Source: Phallusia mammillata (Eukaryota > Chordata > Ascidiacea > Phlebobranchia > Ascidiidae). From it: a stretch of DNA of 64,000 nucleotides. The stretch spans positions 12,569 to 76,568 of the forward strand of contig QLIY01000643.1 in assembly GCA_003260075.1 (NCBI GenBank), written 5' to 3'. This document shows positions 63,101-64,000 of this stretch, one piece after another. The notes under the pieces are model-generated. The model was given only the letters and a program-made list of their open reading frames with translations. It was not told where the DNA came from and made no database searches. Both the position numbers and the translations under genes were made by a program. Every line of letters begins with the position of its first letter. The stretch's first letter is position 1.

Positions 63101-64000
63101 ACTTTTTCCTGCAGCATAAATTTTCGTCTTTGTCTCATCTTGTTGACGACATCAAGAACTTGGGGAATTCCCTGTCCTGCGTCGAGTTCTTGCACACAAA
63201 GATAAGCGGCACAGAAAGTTCCAGTGTGACTGACGCCGTCCCTGAAAATACCACACTTAATATTAGTATTCCGACCCACAAATCTAATGGTACCTAACAG
63301 TGTTTTTAGTTGCATGCAAAGTGTGCAGTTAATTTGAAATGATCAGTTTTAAACGAACCACTGAAAACGCTTAACCACTCACATCGTATATATTGTACTG
63401 AATGTCACAAAACAGGTAAGATAAAATCCACCAATATTTCTTTCAACAAAAGGTAAACCAAAGGCTAGAGGTAGTCTCTGGTTAGACTCAAAGTGTATGT
63501 TTAGCTGTTTTAAGGGCATAAATGTTCAAGCATTATTAGTTTTTTCTTGTTTTATGTTTAAAAGGAGGGTATTTCTTCCTAAAAGACGTATGGTAGGTCT
63601 GTAATACGTCAACTTTAGGGTGATGCCATTAATAACAGCATTACACTTGGAAGTATTATTATTTTGGCACTTACTCGCAATGGACAACGATGGGCCACTG
63701 TAGATTTCGTTGTTGTACGTGAAAGTTGGACACGGTACGCATGAATGATAACAAATCTGGTGTCGAAGCTGGGAGACCGCTGTGAAATAAAACCATTGTT
63801 TCACAAACAGACCGAGCTTAATTAAACTGCTTACATTTTATACAGCATTCCTATTCACTATACGGCGCTGCAGAGACAGTTTATTTGCAAAAACACAAAA
63901 ACGTTCAACTTACTGTTCGGGCCATGCGGTATACTGCAGTTGTGTTAGGGACCTCGGTAAACTGTGTTTCACATGTTTCAGTGTGAAGGTCCGTTCAATG
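60200..64000 (-). CDS. PTPN23: Tyrosine-protein phosphatase non-receptor type 23 (HD-PTP), C-terminal part
   Basis: The gene enters from the right edge. Visible exons are 64000-63914 (partial), 63779-63675, 63241-63103, 62865-62755, 62580-62470 and 60760-60200, all in phase. Read in order they give the end of a PTP domain (TAWPEHGLP, IVVHCEDGVSHTGTF), MRQRRKFMLQEK, a Pro-rich linker, LTPESFTLGASDA and the terminal DPFADLDPLWGLKK. The order and the tail match human HD-PTP. The WPD aspartate is Glu (WPE), as in human. The signature is HCEDGVSHTG, so the CX5R arginine is His (63226-63228). HD-PTP is an ESCRT-associated scaffold for endosomal receptor sorting, with Bro1 and coiled-coil domains expected beyond the window. 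Loss of the Arg predicts no phosphatase activity. The Pro-rich exon is poorly conserved in sequence but clearly coding. Confidence 0.92.
61189..61387. repeat. Direct duplication around a 10-C run, PTPN23 intron
   Basis: 97 bp starting TAGGTTTTAATATTTAC (61189-61285) recur from 61296 after exactly 10 C (61286-61295), with one or two differences. Confidence 0.82.
61502..62160. repeat. Long duplicate around a 10-C run, PTPN23 intron
   Basis: 61502-61874 and 61885-62160 are two versions of one segment starting TATTCTATGCCGCAATGG. They are separated by 10 C (61875-61884) and differ by several indels of 10-50 bp, more than at the other sites. The first version stops at AATGAAT where the second continues ATTAATCCC. 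Confidence 0.8.
62015..62192. mobile_element. Short hAT-like element, second haplotype copy
   Basis: CAGTGGTTTCTAAATTTACC to CCGGTTGAGAACCACTT is 178 bp. The flanks TGCTAAGG (62007-62014) and TGTTAAGG (62193-62200) match at 7 of 8. The first copy of the same insertion begins at 61718 and is cut by the C run. Confidence 0.65.
62982..63030. mobile_element. Terminal fragment resembling a pogo/Tigger element
   Basis: CAGTAAACTCCGGATAAACC, then GGTTAATCCGGATCTCC, contains repeated CCGGAT units like the ends of Tigger-type elements. No second end was located, so this is a remnant by resemblance only. Confidence 0.35.

Overview
This is animal nuclear DNA. It is AT-rich, and every protein gene is split by short GT/AG introns. 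The products are mitochondrial, ciliary, lysosomal and cytoskeletal proteins of metazoan type. A stand-alone collectrin-like gene, compact introns and many small hAT-type elements suggest an invertebrate chordate, most likely a tunicate such as Ciona. That assignment is inference; no rRNA or mitochondrial marker is present.

Layout: 1-2.9 kb is transposon debris. NDUFAB1 (2949-3986, minus) and CBY1 (5551-6175, plus) are divergent. CBY1 converges on TOMM22 (6487-9490, minus), with poly(A) signals 10 bp apart. A divergent intergenic region holding a GCGCGGA-iteron transposon leads to ALDH5A1 (12895-19847, plus). ALDH5A1 converges on a CYP3-clan cytochrome P450 (20788-27238, minus). After a transposon-bearing spacer come a collectrin-like membrane protein (29725-32222, plus), the serine carboxypeptidase SCPEP1 (33264-39037, minus), a septin of the SEPT3/9 group (42285-52624, minus) and the C-terminal half of HD-PTP/PTPN23 (60200 to beyond 64000, minus). 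I rebuilt these genes exon by exon. Eight have uninterrupted, phase-consistent coding sequences (PTPN23 only over the part in the window); the P450 has one unresolved last junction.

The genes do not form an operon or one pathway. Three encode mitochondrial proteins: an acyl carrier protein/complex I subunit, an import receptor, and a GABA-shunt dehydrogenase. The others act at the basal body and in Wnt signalling, the ER membrane, the plasma membrane, the lysosome, septin filaments and endosomal sorting.

Two layers of non-gene structure dominate. First, at least ten hAT-like elements with CAGTGG or CAGGGG type ends and 8-bp target duplications lie in introns and spacers, some nested. Second, there are 17 homopolymer C or G runs. 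Thirteen are 10-13 nt long and most reduce to 10 after subtracting flanking C that the second copy also carries. Nearly all are bordered by near-identical direct copies of 50-370 bp. At two places the other copy carries real sequence where the run stands. I read these as assembly gaps written as C/G between unmerged haplotype contigs, not as biology. I saw no convincing new biological system. The best leads are a PTPN23 signature loop lacking its arginine, the GCGCGGA element pair with mismatched inverted borders, and a hairpin repeat with a possible hammerhead-like core.
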